Assembly (NCBI RefSeq): GCF_006715085.1
Contig: NZ_VFMM01000001.1
Coordinates: 2,666,001 to 2,730,000 of the forward strand
DNA: 64,000 nt
Source of the DNA: Kribbella jejuensis
GTDB taxonomy: Bacteria > Actinomycetota > Actinomycetes > Propionibacteriales > Kribbellaceae
Direction of reading: 5' to 3'
In this document: positions 7,379 through 16,884 of the stretch, in pieces
Layout of the letters: each line of letters opens with the position of its first letter
Numbering within the stretch: the first letter of the stretch is position 1
Translations under genes and position numbers: made by a program
Notes under the pieces: generated by a model
What the model was told of the DNA's origin: nothing
The model's input: the letters and a program-made list of their open reading frames with translations, nothing else
The model's database searches: none

Positions 7379-8941
7379 CTAGGGGGTGTATTGCACCGTG
7401 TCGGCGATCTCGGTGGCGCGCACCGGGTCGGAACCCGGGACCACCACCTGGACCAGGAGCGAGCCGCCGTCCCCGTGATCGACGACTCGTTGGAGCAGCA
7501 CGATATCCGCACCGAAGCAGCCACTGGAAAGCCGGTCCGTGACCGTCTGTTCACCAACCGGGTGCGGAAGTGGTGTGCCGGGGCTGGCGCACTGGTTGCC
7601 GTCCGGCAGCGCCAGCTTGGTGCTGGACGCGCCGATGAACACGCCCGGGGTCTTGCCCGACCAGTCCGCGTCCTCACTCACCCGGAAGGCGGGAGCGCTG
7701 GAGTTCGTGCCGGGAGCGGTCCAGTTCGACGTGACGCGGGACTGGGCCCACGCCTCGGGCAGCTCGACCTTGAAATGGCCCTGGCTGACTGGGACCAGCT
7801 TGTGGCCGGCGACATACCAGTGGCCGCCGTAGCCGACGCCACCGCCGACGACCAGCGCCAGGAGTGCGGCCACCACCCAGCGGCCGGTCCGGCGCTTCTT
7901 CTTCGGAGGTGCTGCCGGAGCAGATTCCGCCTCGGCGGCAACCACTGCGGAGAGCAAGAGCTCTGCCGGCTTCGGGGGCTCGGTCTCGCTGACCACGGCG
8001 GTCTCGGACGGTTCCGCAGCCTTCACGATCGTCGGCTGGTTCTCGTCGCTCAGCGCGGTCTTTTCACCCGAATCCTCTGAGTCGTCAGGGGTGACCTCGA
8101 TCGTCTCGCGGACGGGGAAGGCGCGGGTGTTCTCGTCGAGCGCACCCACCAGTTGTTTGGTGAACGACTGGACGTCCGGCCAGCGCTTCTCCCGATCCGG
8201 GTCGAGCGCGCGGACGATCGCCGCGTCCACCTGCTCAGGCAGTTCGAACCCGAGCGAGCTCGGCGGCGGCGCCACCTGTACGCGGCCGGCCGCGCCCAGA
8301 CCGTCCACCTGGTGCGGTGAGCGCCCGGTCAGAGCGGCGTACGCGACGGCGCCCAGAGAGTACTGGTCGGCGCGCTGGTCCAGGCGTTCACCGAGCGCCT
8401 GCTCGGGAGCGACGTACGACGGGGTGCCGCCGGGCATGGTGATCCGCGACACCTCGTCGAGGGACTTGCCCAGGCCGAGGTCGGACAGTACCGCGCGCTC
8501 GCCGTCGTCGGTGCTGCGGAACAGGACGTTCGCGGGTTTCACGTCGCGGTGCAGCAGCCCGCGCCGGTGCAGCGCCTGCAGTCCGCGGCCGACCTGGACG
8601 ACCACGTCGACGGCCTCGGCGAGCTCCAGCGGCTTCTGCTTCAGGCGGTCCGCCAGCGTGCCGCGGTCGGCGTACGTGAGCACCAGGAACGGCCGGCCGT
8701 CCTCGAGTTCGCCGACGTCGTGCACCTGGACGACGTGCTCGGACTCGACCCGGCGCAGGAACCGGCCCTCTTCCAGGAATCGTTTCCGGACCGACTCGTC
8801 GTGGCCCCAGTTGTCGGCCAGCACCTTGATCGCCACGTCGGCGTCCAGCTGCTCGTCATGAGCCAGCCACACGGTCGCGAAACCGCCTGCGCCCAGGCGT
8901 CGGCGCACGACGTACCGACCGAGTCTGGTTGGGACCCCCAT
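7379..8941 (-). CDS. Transmembrane Ser/Thr protein kinase (PknB family)
   Basis: A 520-residue receptor-type kinase. The kinase domain (residues 8 to about 268) has a glycine loop (LGAGGFATVW, 16-25), Lys39, the catalytic loop HRDVKPAN (131-138), DLG in place of DFG at 154-156 and APE at 178-180. An acidic linker leads to one transmembrane helix (about 355-373) and an extracellular domain of about 145 residues. That domain starts HFKVELPEAW and resembles the C-terminal domains of the small exported proteins at 3.8, 4.6 and 16.9 kb. Start set at the GTG/ATG-rich region's ATG at 8939-8941; an ATG nine bases upstream is also possible. It is divergent from an ECF sigma gene. Confidence 0.92.
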   Translation of the reverse strand: MGVPTRLGRYVVRRRLGAGGFATVWLAHDEQLDADVAIKVLADNWGHDESVRKRFLEEGRFLRRVESEHVVQVHDVGELEDGRPFLVLTYADRGTLADRLKQKPLELAEAVDVVVQVGRGLQALHRRGLLHRDVKPANVLFRSTDDGERAVLSDLGLGKSLDEVSRITMPGGTPSYVAPEQALGERLDQRADQYSLGAVAYAALTGRSPHQVDGLGAAGRVQVAPPPSSLGFELPEQVDAAIVRALDPDREKRWPDVQSFTKQLVGALDENTRAFPVRETIEVTPDDSEDSGEKTALSDENQPTIVKAAEPSETAVVSETEPPKPAELLLSAVVAAEAESAPAAPPKKKRRTGRWVVAALLALVVGGGVGYGGHWYVAGHKLVPVSQGHFKVELPEAWAQSRVTSNWTAPGTNSSAPAFRVSEDADWSGKTPGVFIGASSTKLALPDGNQCASPGTPLPHPVGEQTVTDRLSSGCFGADIVLLQRVVDHGDGGSLLVQVVVPGSDPVRATEIADTVQYTP

Positions 8942-9002
8942 ACAAGGCATTATGGAGTACTGGAGTGTCCCGTGCCGGGGCCGATCGAGAGCAAAGGCGC
9001 AG

Positions 9003-9563
9003 ATGAGCGAGAGCACCAGCCCGACCGACGACCTCGCCACCCTGGCGGAGGCGGCGCAGGCGGGCGACAAGAACGCGATGGACGACCTGCTCCGGCAGGT
9101 GTATCCGCGCGTCCTGCGGATCTGCCGGAGCGTCCTGCCGTACTCCGCCGACGCGGAGGACGCGGCGCAGGAGGCCCTGCTGAACATCGCGACCAAGATC
9201 AACACGTACTCCGGTCGCAGCAGCTTCTCCACCTGGGTGCACTCCGTCGCGGCCAACTCCGCCCGCTCGACCTATCGCAAGCTCAAGCGCTCCGCACAGG
9301 CCGCCCATAACCCGGAGCAGATGGAGAAGCCCGACCCGCGCACCACCAGCGTGATCGCCGGCACCCGTCTCGACCTGCTGGAGGCGCTGGAAACCCTCGA
9401 GCGGGACCGGCCACAGATGGTCACCCCGCTGGTCCTGCGGGACGTCTACGGCCTGTCCTACGAGGAGATCGCGGCCGAGGTCGGCGCCCCGCTCGGCACC
9501 GTGAAGTCGCGGATCCACGACGCCCGCGAGGTCGTCCGCCCGCTGCTGCGCCCGAAGGACTAG
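9003..9563 (+). CDS. RNA polymerase ECF-type sigma factor
   Basis: A 186-residue sigma factor with region 2 (about 20-90; YSADAEDAAQEALLN and FSTWVHSVAAN) and region 4 (about 125-180; GLSYEEIAAEVGAPLGTVKSRIHDAR). It would direct RNA polymerase to a small regulon. I chose the ATG at 9003 because sigma homology starts soon after; an ATG at 8952 in the same frame would add 17 residues. No anti-sigma factor adjoins it. The divergent kinase, 61 bases away, is the obvious candidate for joint signalling, by phosphorylation or shared control, though this is inferred from position only. Confidence 0.9.
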   Translation: MSESTSPTDDLATLAEAAQAGDKNAMDDLLRQVYPRVLRICRSVLPYSADAEDAAQEALLNIATKINTYSGRSSFSTWVHSVAANSARSTYRKLKRSAQAAHNPEQMEKPDPRTTSVIAGTRLDLLEALETLERDRPQMVTPLVLRDVYGLSYEEIAAEVGAPLGTVKSRIHDAREVVRPLLRPKD

Positions 9564-9599
9564 ACCGATTGAGCCTGGTGCGGGCATACCCTCGCGGTT

Positions 9600-10494
9600 A
9601 TGTCCGCCCGGGGGTTGCTGCGCAACGGTGATTATCTGAAGTTGCTGACCGGCCAAACGGTCAGCTCCATGGGCTCCGCGATGAGCTCGTTCGTCTTCAC
9701 CCTGCTCGGCCTGGCCATCACCGGCTCTCGCACCGCTCGGCGGCCTGCTGTTCTCGATCAGCCGGGCGCTCCCGATCGCGGCCGACGCGGTGTCGTACCT
9801 GGTGATGGCGGTCATGCTGACGACGATCCGGCACCGGCTGCCCGCCGCCGCGCCCGAGGGCGGTACGCACGAACCGATCCTGAAGGCGATCCGCTCGGGA
9901 CTGTCCTGGCTGTTGCGCCAGCGCGACCTGCGGACCATCGCCGTCACCGCGACGCTGCTCAACTTCGCGGCGAACGGCACCATCCTGGTGCTGATCCTGA
10001 GCATGCAGCAGCGCGGCGTCCGGCCGTCGGTGATCGGGCTGCTGGAGACCGCGATGGGCGTCGGCGGCCTGGCCGGCGCGTTCGCGGCGCCCCGGCTGCT
10101 CGCCCGGTACAGCGCCGGCAAGATCACCATTCTCGGCGCGTGGATCGTGGCCGTGACGTTCGCGGCGACGGCCCTGAGTACCCTCCCCGCCGTACTGATC
10201 GCGCTGCCGGCGGCCGCCGTGTTCCTGCTGCCCGCGCTGAACTCGGGCCTGTTCGGCTACCAGATGCTGATCACCCCGGACCAGTTGCAGGGTCGCGCGC
10301 AGAGCGCCTTCATGTTCATGTCCAACACCGCGGGTCCGCTGGCACCGTTCCTCGGCGGGGTCTTCCTGGCGGCGCTGGGCGCGCGGACCGCGCTGCTGGT
10401 GTTCGGCGCGCTGCTCGGCGTCGGCGCCGTCCTGCTCACCGCGAGCAAGCCGATCCGGACGATCCCGTTGCTCTCCGAAGTCGAGGCGGCCTGA
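9600..10494 (+). pseudogene. Decayed MFS transporter with internal deletion and frame change
   Basis: The first about 42 codons from ATG 9600 encode a normal MFS start (NGDYLKLLTGQTVSSMGSAM and the first helix). The frame then turns to nonsense near 9720. From about 9727 a different frame encodes the family's conserved middle (PLGGLLFSISRALPIAADAVSYLV) and the complete C-terminal half, ending at TGA 10492-10494. In intact relatives (about 400 residues) roughly 110-130 residues lie between these blocks. The simplest reading is an internal deletion whose length is not a multiple of three. The C-terminal half keeps good codon usage, so the damage looks recent. A separate shorter product from GTG 9790 cannot be excluded. 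Confidence 0.75.
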
Positions 10495-10539
10495 ATCGAG
10501 GGCTCCCGTTCCGGGCGGCGGTGTGCTCAGATGGTGGGC

Positions 10540-11544
10540 ATGAAGAAGCTCATCAACGACCCTGCCGATGTTGTGAGTGAAGCGCTGCGCGGGATGGCGG
10601 CGGCGCACCCCGACCGGCTCCGGGTGGACCTGGAGAACCGGATCGTCTACCGCAAGGACGCCCCGAGACCCGGAAAGGTCGGGCTGATCTCCGGCGGCGG
10701 GTCGGGGCACGAGCCGATGCACGGCGGGTTCGTCGGGGTCGGCATGCTGGACGCGGCCTGCGCGGGTGAGGTCTTCACCTCGCCGGTGCCGGATCAGATG
10801 ATGGCCGCCACGAAGGCCGTCGACTCGGGCGCCGGCGTGCTGCACATCGTGAAGAACTACACCGGCGACGTGATGAACTTCGAGATGGCCGCCGAGCTGG
10901 CCGCGGCCGACGCCGGTACCGAGGTGCTGTCGGTGGTGACCAACGACGACGTCGCCGTCCAGGACAGCCTGTACACGGCCGGCCGGCGCGGCGTCGGCGT
11001 GACCGTCCTGCTGGAGAAGATTGTCGGCGCCGCCGCCGAGGAAGGCCGCCCGCTGCAGGAGGTCGCGGATCTCGCCAAGCGCGTGAACGACAACGGCCGC
11101 AGCATGGGCATGGCGCTCACGTCGTGCACGGTCCCGGCCGCCGGCAAGCCGACGTTCGACCTCGCCGAGAACGAGATGGAGGTCGGCATCGGCATCCACG
11201 GCGAGCCCGGCCGGCAACGGTTGCCGCTGGCACCGGCCCGCGAGATCGCCGAACTGCTGGTCGATCCGGTGGTGTCGGACCTGCCTTACCAGCAAGGCGA
11301 TTCGGTGATTGCCTTCGTCAACGGCATGGGCGGTACGCCGCTGATCGAGCTGTACGTGATGTACAACGAGGTCGCCCAGCTGCTCGACCGCGCCGGTATC
11401 ACCGTCGCCCGCTCACTGGTCGGCAACTACATCACCTCGCTCGAGATGGCCGGCTGCTCGGTCACCCTGCTCAAGGCGGACGACGAACTGGTACGCCTCT
11501 GGGACGCCCCGGTGAACACCCCCGGCCTACGCTGGGGCGCGTGA
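10540..11544 (+). CDS. dhaK: PTS-dependent dihydroxyacetone kinase, substrate-binding subunit DhaK
   Basis: A 334-residue subunit that binds dihydroxyacetone covalently and presents it for phosphorylation by DhaL. The N-terminus [12 protein letters not shown] is nearly invariant in the family. GGGSGHEP (52-59) and YTGD (108-111) line the active site, and His220 in GIGIHGEPG is the residue that forms the hemiaminal with the substrate. Start set at ATG 10540, which matches the family and has GGTGGG upstream; an ATG at 10531 would add three residues. It is the first gene of a tightly overlapping dhaKLM operon, in the cytoplasm, feeding dihydroxyacetone into glycolysis. Confidence 0.97.
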   Translation: MKKLINDPADVVSEALRGMAAAHPDRLRVDLENRIVYRKDAPRPGKVGLISGGGSGHEPMHGGFVGVGMLDAACAGEVFTSPVPDQMMAATKAVDSGAGVLHIVKNYTGDVMNFEMAAELAAADAGTEVLSVVTNDDVAVQDSLYTAGRRGVGVTVLLEKIVGAAAEEGRPLQEVADLAKRVNDNGRSMGMALTSCTVPAAGKPTFDLAENEMEVGIGIHGEPGRQRLPLAPAREIAELLVDPVVSDLPYQQGDSVIAFVNGMGGTPLIELYVMYNEVAQLLDRAGITVARSLVGNYITSLEMAGCSVTLLKADDELVRLWDAPVNTPGLRWGA

Positions 11545-12167
11545 GCATGGGAGTGGATTCCTTCGTCAACTGGTTGCGGGACGTTGCCGGTTCGCTGCAC
11601 GAGAACGCGGCGTACCTGACCGAGCTGGACTCGGCGATCGGGGACGCCGATCACGGCGCGAACATGGACCGTGGGTTCCAGGCAGTGGTCGCGCTGCTGG
11701 ACGAGACGTCGTTCGAGAGCGCCGACGAGCTGCTGAAGAAGGCCGGGATGACGCTGGTCAGCAAGGTCGGCGGAGCAAGCGGGCCACTGTACGGGACGTT
11801 CTTCCTGCGGTTCGGAACCGCACTGGCCGGGGCCGACCTGACGCCGGAGACGATCGGCAAGGGCCTGCACGCCGGCGTCGACGGCGTCCTCGCGCGCGGC
11901 AAGGCCGAACTCGGGGACAAGACGATGTACGACGCCTGGGCCCCGGCGCTGACGGCGTACGACGACGCGGTCGCAGGCGGAGCTGACCTCGGTACGGCGC
12001 TGACCGCGGCGGCGGAGGCGGCCGCGAAGGGGCGGGACGCGACCACGCCGCTGGTCGCCCGGAAGGGGCGGGCGAGCTACCTGGGCGAGCGCAGCGCCGG
12101 TCACCAGGATCCGGGCGCGACGAGTACGACGCTGATCTTGGAGTCGGCGGCCCGCACACTCGCATGA
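11541..12167 (+). CDS. dhaL: Dihydroxyacetone kinase, ADP-binding subunit DhaL
   Basis: A 208-residue subunit. DhaL holds a permanently bound ADP, which DhaM rephosphorylates, and passes phosphate to dihydroxyacetone on DhaK. The magnesium-binding aspartates appear as Asp30, Asp35 and Asp37 in the segment [10 protein letters not shown], the same numbering as the Escherichia coli protein. [12 protein letters not shown] and the closing [12 protein letters not shown] are further nucleotide-site motifs. The GTG start overlaps the dhaK stop by four bases (GTGA); an ATG two codons later is an alternative. Confidence 0.96.
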   Translation: MSMGVDSFVNWLRDVAGSLHENAAYLTELDSAIGDADHGANMDRGFQAVVALLDETSFESADELLKKAGMTLVSKVGGASGPLYGTFFLRFGTALAGADLTPETIGKGLHAGVDGVLARGKAELGDKTMYDAWAPALTAYDDAVAGGADLGTALTAAAEAAAKGRDATTPLVARKGRASYLGERSAGHQDPGATSTTLILESAARTLA

Positions 12168-14476
12168 TCGGGATCGTGGTGGTGTCGCACAGCCGCGCGC
12201 TGGCCGATGCGGCGGTCGGACTGGCCTCGGAGATGGTTGCCGAGGACAAGCGTCCGGTGATCGCGGTCGCGGCCGGGCTGGACGCGACGACGTTCGGGAC
12301 CGATGCGATGGCGGTGTCGGAGGCGCTCGGGGTCGCGGATAGTCCGGACGGGGTGCTGGTCCTGCTGGACCTCGGGTCGGCGGTGTTGAGCGCCGAGATG
12401 GCGCTGGAGTTCGTGGATCCCGAGGTTGCCTCACGGGTGCGGTTGACCAGCGCGCCGTTGGTCGAGGGGCTGGTGGCGGCTGTGGTCACGGCTTCTACTG
12501 GTGCGTCGCTGGATGCGGTGGCGGCAGAGGCTGCTCGTGGGTTGGCGGGTAAGCAGGACCATCTCGGCGATGTCGGGGTTGTTGCGGCGCCGGTGGCTGC
12601 GGGTGATCGCAGTCTTGAGGTGGTCGTTGGGAACGAGCACGGGCTGCATGCACGGCCGGCAGCGCGATTGGTTGCTGTGGTCAACGGTTTCGATGCCGCG
12701 GTGACGCTGACCGATCTGGACACCGGCAAGGGGCCGGTGGATGCGGGCAGTTTGAGCATGGTCGCAACCTTGAACGCCCAGCAGGGACATCGATTGCGGG
12801 TCGGTGCGAGCGGTCCGCAGGCTGACGAGGCCCTGGCGGCGGTCGAGGCCCTGGCCGCCGACAACTTCGGTGATGCTGTAGTGCAGAAGGCCGCCGTAGC
12901 GTTGGCCGGCGGGTCGGGGCTCGATGTGGCGATCGGTCCGGCGGTGCTTTCCGGTGCCGAGGTCAGCCTCGACAGTTATGTTGCCGGAGACAACGAGCAG
13001 GCCCGGCTGGACACTGCCGTCGAAACCGCCGCCGCCGAGTTGCGCACCCTGCGCGACACCACCGACGCGCACGGCGCCATCTTCGACGCCCACCTCGCGC
13101 TGCTCACCGACCGCAAACTCCTGGACGAGATCCGCGCGACACTCGTCGACGGCACATCAGCCCCCGTCGCCTGGAAACAAACGTACGACGCCCTGGCCAC
13201 CACCTTCGAAGCCCTCGACGACCCCTACCAACGCGAACGCGCCCAAGACGTACGGGCCGTACGGGACCGGGTCCTGCGACTATTGGTCGGCGTCACCGAA
13301 GAGCCACCCGCTGACGGAATCCTCGTCGTACCCGAGCTGGATGCGGCCACGGCCGCCACCCTGGACGCGACGAAGGTCGCGGGAGTTGCCGTGCGGGCAG
13401 CCGGGACTACCGGGCACGGAGTGATTGTGGCTCGGTCTCGGGGGATTCCTCTGATTGCCGGGATCGGGGACGTCGAAGTGCCTGTCGGCGAGATGGTGGC
13501 GTTCGACGCTCGGGCCGGTTCGTTCGAGGTTGCGCCGGATGCGGACGCCGTACGCGCCACGATCGCGGAGCGACTGGGCGAGCGGGAGCGGGCGGTCGCG
13601 GAAGCCTCGGAGCCGGCGATCACGCGGGACGGCAAGCATCTCCACGTGCTGGTGAACGTCGGAGTCGTGCAGGACGCCGTCGAGGCGCGAGGGGCGGACG
13701 GGTCCGGGCTGGTGCGGACCGAGGTGCTGTTCGGGGAGTGGCGTGCGGCGCCGACCGTCGGCGAGCAGGTCGACGCGTTCCGGGCGATCGCGCGGGCCCT
13801 CGACGGCAAGCCGATCACGATCCGGACCTGGGACGTCGGCGGTGACAAGCCGCTTCCGTTCCTCCCGCAGGACCGGGAGCCGAACCCGTTCCTCGGCGAA
13901 CGCGGTATCCGGGTCTTCCGCCGCCGCCCCGAACTGCTCCGCGATCAGCTCGACGCGATCCGCCGTACGGCGGCCGAAACCCCTGTCCACGTGATGTTCC
14001 CGATGGTGACGACCGCCGACGAGGTCGCCTGGGCCCTCGAAGAGCTCGGCCCGCGCGACAACCTCGAGGTCGGCATCATGGTCGAGGTACCGGCCGCCGC
14101 CCTTCGCGTGCACACGCTCGCGAGGGACCTCGACTTCGTCAGCATCGGCACCAACGACCTCACGCAGTACACGACCGCGGCGGACCGCACCAACGCCGCC
14201 GTGGCCCCACTGGCCGACGGGCTGGATCCCGCGGTACTCCAGCTGATCAGCCACGTCGTGCAGAACGCCGGAGTACGAGTAGCCGTCTGTGGTGACCTGG
14301 CCAGCGACCCTCAGGCAGCGGTACTGCTGGCAGCCCTGGGCGTGACCGAACTAAGTGCTATCGGCCCCCAGGTCCCCCTGGTCAAGGCAGCGCTGCGGCA
14401 GACTGACCTGAGTCAGATCGACACCGCCGCAGCACTAGCTGCCCGCGACGCGGCTCAGGTACGCGGCTTGCTGTAG
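12164..14476 (+). CDS. dhaM: DhaM-HPr-Enzyme I multiphosphoryl transfer protein
   Basis: A 770-residue fusion carrying the whole phosphorelay for dihydroxyacetone kinase. Residues 1 to about 130 are the EIIA-like DhaM domain with active His9 (VVSHSRA). About 148-240 are an HPr domain with His162 (GLHARPAARL). About 255-770 are Enzyme I with phospho-histidine 418 (AGTTGHGVIVARS), the PEP-domain arginines in GERGIRVFRRRPELLRDQL, SIGTNDLTQYT, and the proton-donor cysteine in VCGDLASDP. The E. coli protein has only a truncated Enzyme I part, whereas here it is complete, so phosphate could pass from PEP to DhaL on one chain. The ATG overlaps the dhaL stop (ATGA). The 3' end overlaps the opposing cupin gene by 22 bases. 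Confidence 0.95.
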   Translation: MIGIVVVSHSRALADAAVGLASEMVAEDKRPVIAVAAGLDATTFGTDAMAVSEALGVADSPDGVLVLLDLGSAVLSAEMALEFVDPEVASRVRLTSAPLVEGLVAAVVTASTGASLDAVAAEAARGLAGKQDHLGDVGVVAAPVAAGDRSLEVVVGNEHGLHARPAARLVAVVNGFDAAVTLTDLDTGKGPVDAGSLSMVATLNAQQGHRLRVGASGPQADEALAAVEALAADNFGDAVVQKAAVALAGGSGLDVAIGPAVLSGAEVSLDSYVAGDNEQARLDTAVETAAAELRTLRDTTDAHGAIFDAHLALLTDRKLLDEIRATLVDGTSAPVAWKQTYDALATTFEALDDPYQRERAQDVRAVRDRVLRLLVGVTEEPPADGILVVPELDAATAATLDATKVAGVAVRAAGTTGHGVIVARSRGIPLIAGIGDVEVPVGEMVAFDARAGSFEVAPDADAVRATIAERLGERERAVAEASEPAITRDGKHLHVLVNVGVVQDAVEARGADGSGLVRTEVLFGEWRAAPTVGEQVDAFRAIARALDGKPITIRTWDVGGDKPLPFLPQDREPNPFLGERGIRVFRRRPELLRDQLDAIRRTAAETPVHVMFPMVTTADEVAWALEELGPRDNLEVGIMVEVPAAALRVHTLARDLDFVSIGTNDLTQYTTAADRTNAAVAPLADGLDPAVLQLISHVVQNAGVRVAVCGDLASDPQAAVLLAALGVTELSAIGPQVPLVKAALRQTDLSQIDTAAALAARDAAQVRGLL

Positions 14477-15111
14477 TAGCGGAGCTCCACCAGGTTGAAA
14501 CCCGAGGTGCGTTCCGGCTTGGCCGGGAGCGTGTAGGACTCGCCCGGCTCGAGGTAGGTCAGGTCCGGGTGTTCCAGGTCCAGATCGACCACCAGAGCCG
14601 GGTAGGCGCCGGTGTGCCAGGTGTAGGACTCTCCCGCTTCAGGAGTCACGTGCTGGACACGTACGTCGTCCTCGTCGACCACGACCTTGGTCGGGATCTC
14701 CCCGGCCTCTTCGAAGCCTGCCTCGGCCGGTATGCCGGTGATCGCGAAGTACGGGTCACCCGAGGCCTCCTCGCCCAGGTCGAGGATCTCGATCAGGCGG
14801 TTGAGGTACAGGTTGTCGCCGTCGTTGGTGAGCATGTGGACCGGGGACACGGGACGGTAGACCGAGCCGCCGACGGTCTCGCTCAGGTGGCGCGCGGGGC
14901 TACCGTCGAGCCAGTCCATGTGGCAGGGCGACGTCGACAGGCACAGGACGACGTACGGGTTGTGGTGCAGGTGCCAGCCCTGCGCCGTACCGGGCTGCAG
15001 CTCGACCTCCCAGACGCGGACGCGCGAGTTCTTCAGCAGCACGCGGGTCCCGATCTCCCCGAGCACGACCTCGGTGCCGTCCGGCGCGGTGACAGTAGTA
15101 CCAGCAGTCAT
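14455..15111 (-). CDS. Cupin-fold protein of unknown function
   Basis: A 218-residue cytoplasmic protein with a cupin-like beta-barrel in the first half: GTAQGWHLHHNPYVVLCL supplies clustered histidines, and PVSPVHMLTNDG a later one, suiting a metal-binding cupin. The second half (PEAGESYTWHTGAYPALVVDLD) looks like a related second barrel. No substrate can be assigned. The start at ATG 15109-15111 is the only good one before the divergent regulator. It converges with dhaM (22-base overlap) and is divergent from a LacI-type regulator 120 bases away, which may control it. Confidence 0.8.
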   Translation of the reverse strand: MTAGTTVTAPDGTEVVLGEIGTRVLLKNSRVRVWEVELQPGTAQGWHLHHNPYVVLCLSTSPCHMDWLDGSPARHLSETVGGSVYRPVSPVHMLTNDGDNLYLNRLIEILDLGEEASGDPYFAITGIPAEAGFEEAGEIPTKVVVDEDDVRVQHVTPEAGESYTWHTGAYPALVVDLDLEHPDLTYLEPGESYTLPAKPERTSGFNLVELRYYSKPRT

Positions 15112-15164
15112 GCGCTCAGGCTAGCCGGACTCGGGGTTGGGGCACTTCTTAGAATGGGCGGATG

Positions 15165-15188
15165 CGGAAAGACGGCACACGTTTTCCG
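15165..15188. promoter_or_regulatory. Nested inverted repeats between cupin and LacI-type genes
   Basis: Between the two divergent starts lie an inverted repeat CGGAAA/TTTCCG with a 12-base spacer (this feature) and an outer pair, GACTCGGG at 15128-15135 and CCCGAGTC at 15190-15197. Either could be an operator for the LacI-type protein encoded next to them. The arms are short, so confidence is limited. Confidence 0.35.
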
Positions 15189-15231
15189 ACCCGAGTCGGT
15201 TAAGCTTCGGGCACGATCGAGAGGACATCAG

Positions 15232-16215
15232 ATGCGGCCACCGGCAGTGCGGATGGTGGATGTCGCCGCGCTCGCGGGCGTCTCCGCCGGCACCGCGTCC
15301 AAGGCGCTGAACAACACCGGCCAGCTCAGCCAGGAGACCCGCGACCGGGTGCTGCAGGCCGCCGCGAAGCTGGGTTTCACGCCCGATTCCCGTGGCCGCG
15401 CGCTCTCCTCCGGCCGCACGTACACGGTCGCGCTGCTGACCACCGACAGCACCGGCCGGTTCAGCATCCCGATCATGCGCGGCGTCGAGGACGTCCTGAG
15501 CGCCGGCGAGCTGGCCACCGTGCTCTGCGACACCCGCGACGACCCGCTGCGCGAGCAGACGTACCTGCGCTCGATGGTTGCCCGCGGCGTCGACGGAATC
15601 GTCGTCACCGGCCGGCGGACCGAGCCGCGGCCGCCGATCGACGTACCGCTGCCGGTCGTCTACGCGATGGCCCCCTCGAGCAACCCGCGGGACGCGTCGG
15701 TGATCGTCGACGACGCCGGCGGAGCCGCCGCCGCGATCAACCACCTGCTCAGCCTCGGTCGCACCCGGATCGCCCACATCACCGGCCCGGCCACCCATCG
15801 GTCCGCCGTCGGGCGGGCCGAGGCGGTCGCCGCGACCGCCGGCGAGGCCCTCTGCGGCGAGCCCTTGTACGGCGAATGGACCGAGCGCTGGGGCCGCCAG
15901 GCGACCGACGTCGTACTGCGGCAGAACCCGGACGCGATCAGCTGCGGCAGCGACCAGATCGCGCGCGGCGTCTGCGACCGCCTCCGTGAACTCGGCCGCA
16001 GCGTCCCCGAGGACGTTGCCGTGACCGGCTACGACAACTGGCCGGTGATGGCGCTGGCGAGCCGTCCGCCGCTCACCACGGTCGACCCACGGCTCGAGGA
16101 CCTCGGCCGCCGCGCTGCCACCCTGCTGCTGAAGGCGATCGCGGGCAGGCCGCATCACGGCGTCCTCGAACTCCCGGCCCAGCTGATCACCCGGGAGTCG
16201 ACGCTAGGGTCCTGA
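15232..16215 (+). CDS. LacI-family transcriptional regulator
   Basis: A 327-residue regulator. Residues about 8-55 are the LacI helix-turn-helix and hinge (MVDVAALAGVSAGTASKALN, then LGFTPDSRGRALSSGRT). The rest is a periplasmic-binding-protein-like sensor with ISCGSDQIARG and VAVTGYDNWP. It would bind a sugar or related ligand and release DNA. The ATG at 15232 has a GAGAGGA site upstream; the open frame before it is antisense to the cupin gene. Likely targets are the divergent cupin gene and itself. Neither dhaKLM nor the sugar importer is close enough to assign. Confidence 0.93.
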   Translation: MRPPAVRMVDVAALAGVSAGTASKALNNTGQLSQETRDRVLQAAAKLGFTPDSRGRALSSGRTYTVALLTTDSTGRFSIPIMRGVEDVLSAGELATVLCDTRDDPLREQTYLRSMVARGVDGIVVTGRRTEPRPPIDVPLPVVYAMAPSSNPRDASVIVDDAGGAAAAINHLLSLGRTRIAHITGPATHRSAVGRAEAVAATAGEALCGEPLYGEWTERWGRQATDVVLRQNPDAISCGSDQIARGVCDRLRELGRSVPEDVAVTGYDNWPVMALASRPPLTTVDPRLEDLGRRAATLLLKAIAGRPHHGVLELPAQLITRESTLGS

Positions 16216-16698
16216 TTTCCGGCGGTCTTCGCGCTGCGGCCGGGAGGCCCAGCGGTAGGCGAAGAAGACCCAGGCGAGCGCGGGCAGCCCGAAGATCGCC
16301 GCGGCGAACTCGCGCCCGAAGACCAGGAACAGCAGGCCCGCGAGCGCGAACGGCAACGCCATCCAGACCGCGCCGACGAACGCGGCCCACCGCCACTTCC
16401 CCGGCTTGCGCGGCGCGGGCTTGTAGAGCGACGGCGTCGGCAGGCCCGCGAAGACCGGGATCAGATCGCCGTGCGTCACCGCGTCGTTGAGCAGGTCGAC
16501 GCGGCGGTGCAGCTCGTCCTCGTCGAGCCGGCCGATTGCGAACTGCTCGGCCAGCTCGTCGGTACAGACGTGCCGCTCGGAGTCGGTGAGGCGGATGTTG
16601 ACCATCCGCCGACGGGTCGCGACCTCGCGCGCCTCCTGCCCGGCCGCGGTCGCCAACCCGATCAGATCGGCCGGTTTCACCGGTCGCCGCTCAGCCAT
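16204..16698 (-). CDS. DUF1707 membrane protein
   Basis: A 164-residue protein. Residues about 33-88 match the actinobacterial DUF1707 domain (LTDSERHVCTDELAEQFAIG, then RLDEDELHRRVDLL and DLIPVFAGLP), followed by two hydrophobic helices (about 103-150) and a basic tail. DUF1707 proteins are small membrane-associated proteins of unproven function. The ATG at 16698 has a strong GAGGTGAGG site; an in-frame extension upstream lacks one. The gene converges with the LacI-type gene and overlaps its last 12 bases. Confidence 0.85.
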   Translation of the reverse strand: MAERRPVKPADLIGLATAAGQEAREVATRRRMVNIRLTDSERHVCTDELAEQFAIGRLDEDELHRRVDLLNDAVTHGDLIPVFAGLPTPSLYKPAPRKPGKWRWAAFVGAVWMALPFALAGLLFLVFGREFAAAIFGLPALAWVFFAYRWASRPQREDRRKSGP

Positions 16699-16884
16699 TC
16701 GCCTCACCTCACCCTCGTCCCTCCGAGTGTGCCAGACGCCCTGGAAGACGTCGTCTGACGTCGCATCGAGGTGCTTGGTTGGCGAGACGCTGATCACAAG
16801 AACGGCACTCAACGTCACTGCGGCACCGCGTCATCTCTGATCTCGACGGGCCGACGGAGCCCCTTGACGATGGAGACGAGAACC

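Noticed and set aside
15121..16158. 345-codon frame antisense to the LacI-type gene
   Set aside because: Arg/Gly/Asp-rich shadow of a well-supported gene; no recognisable domain.
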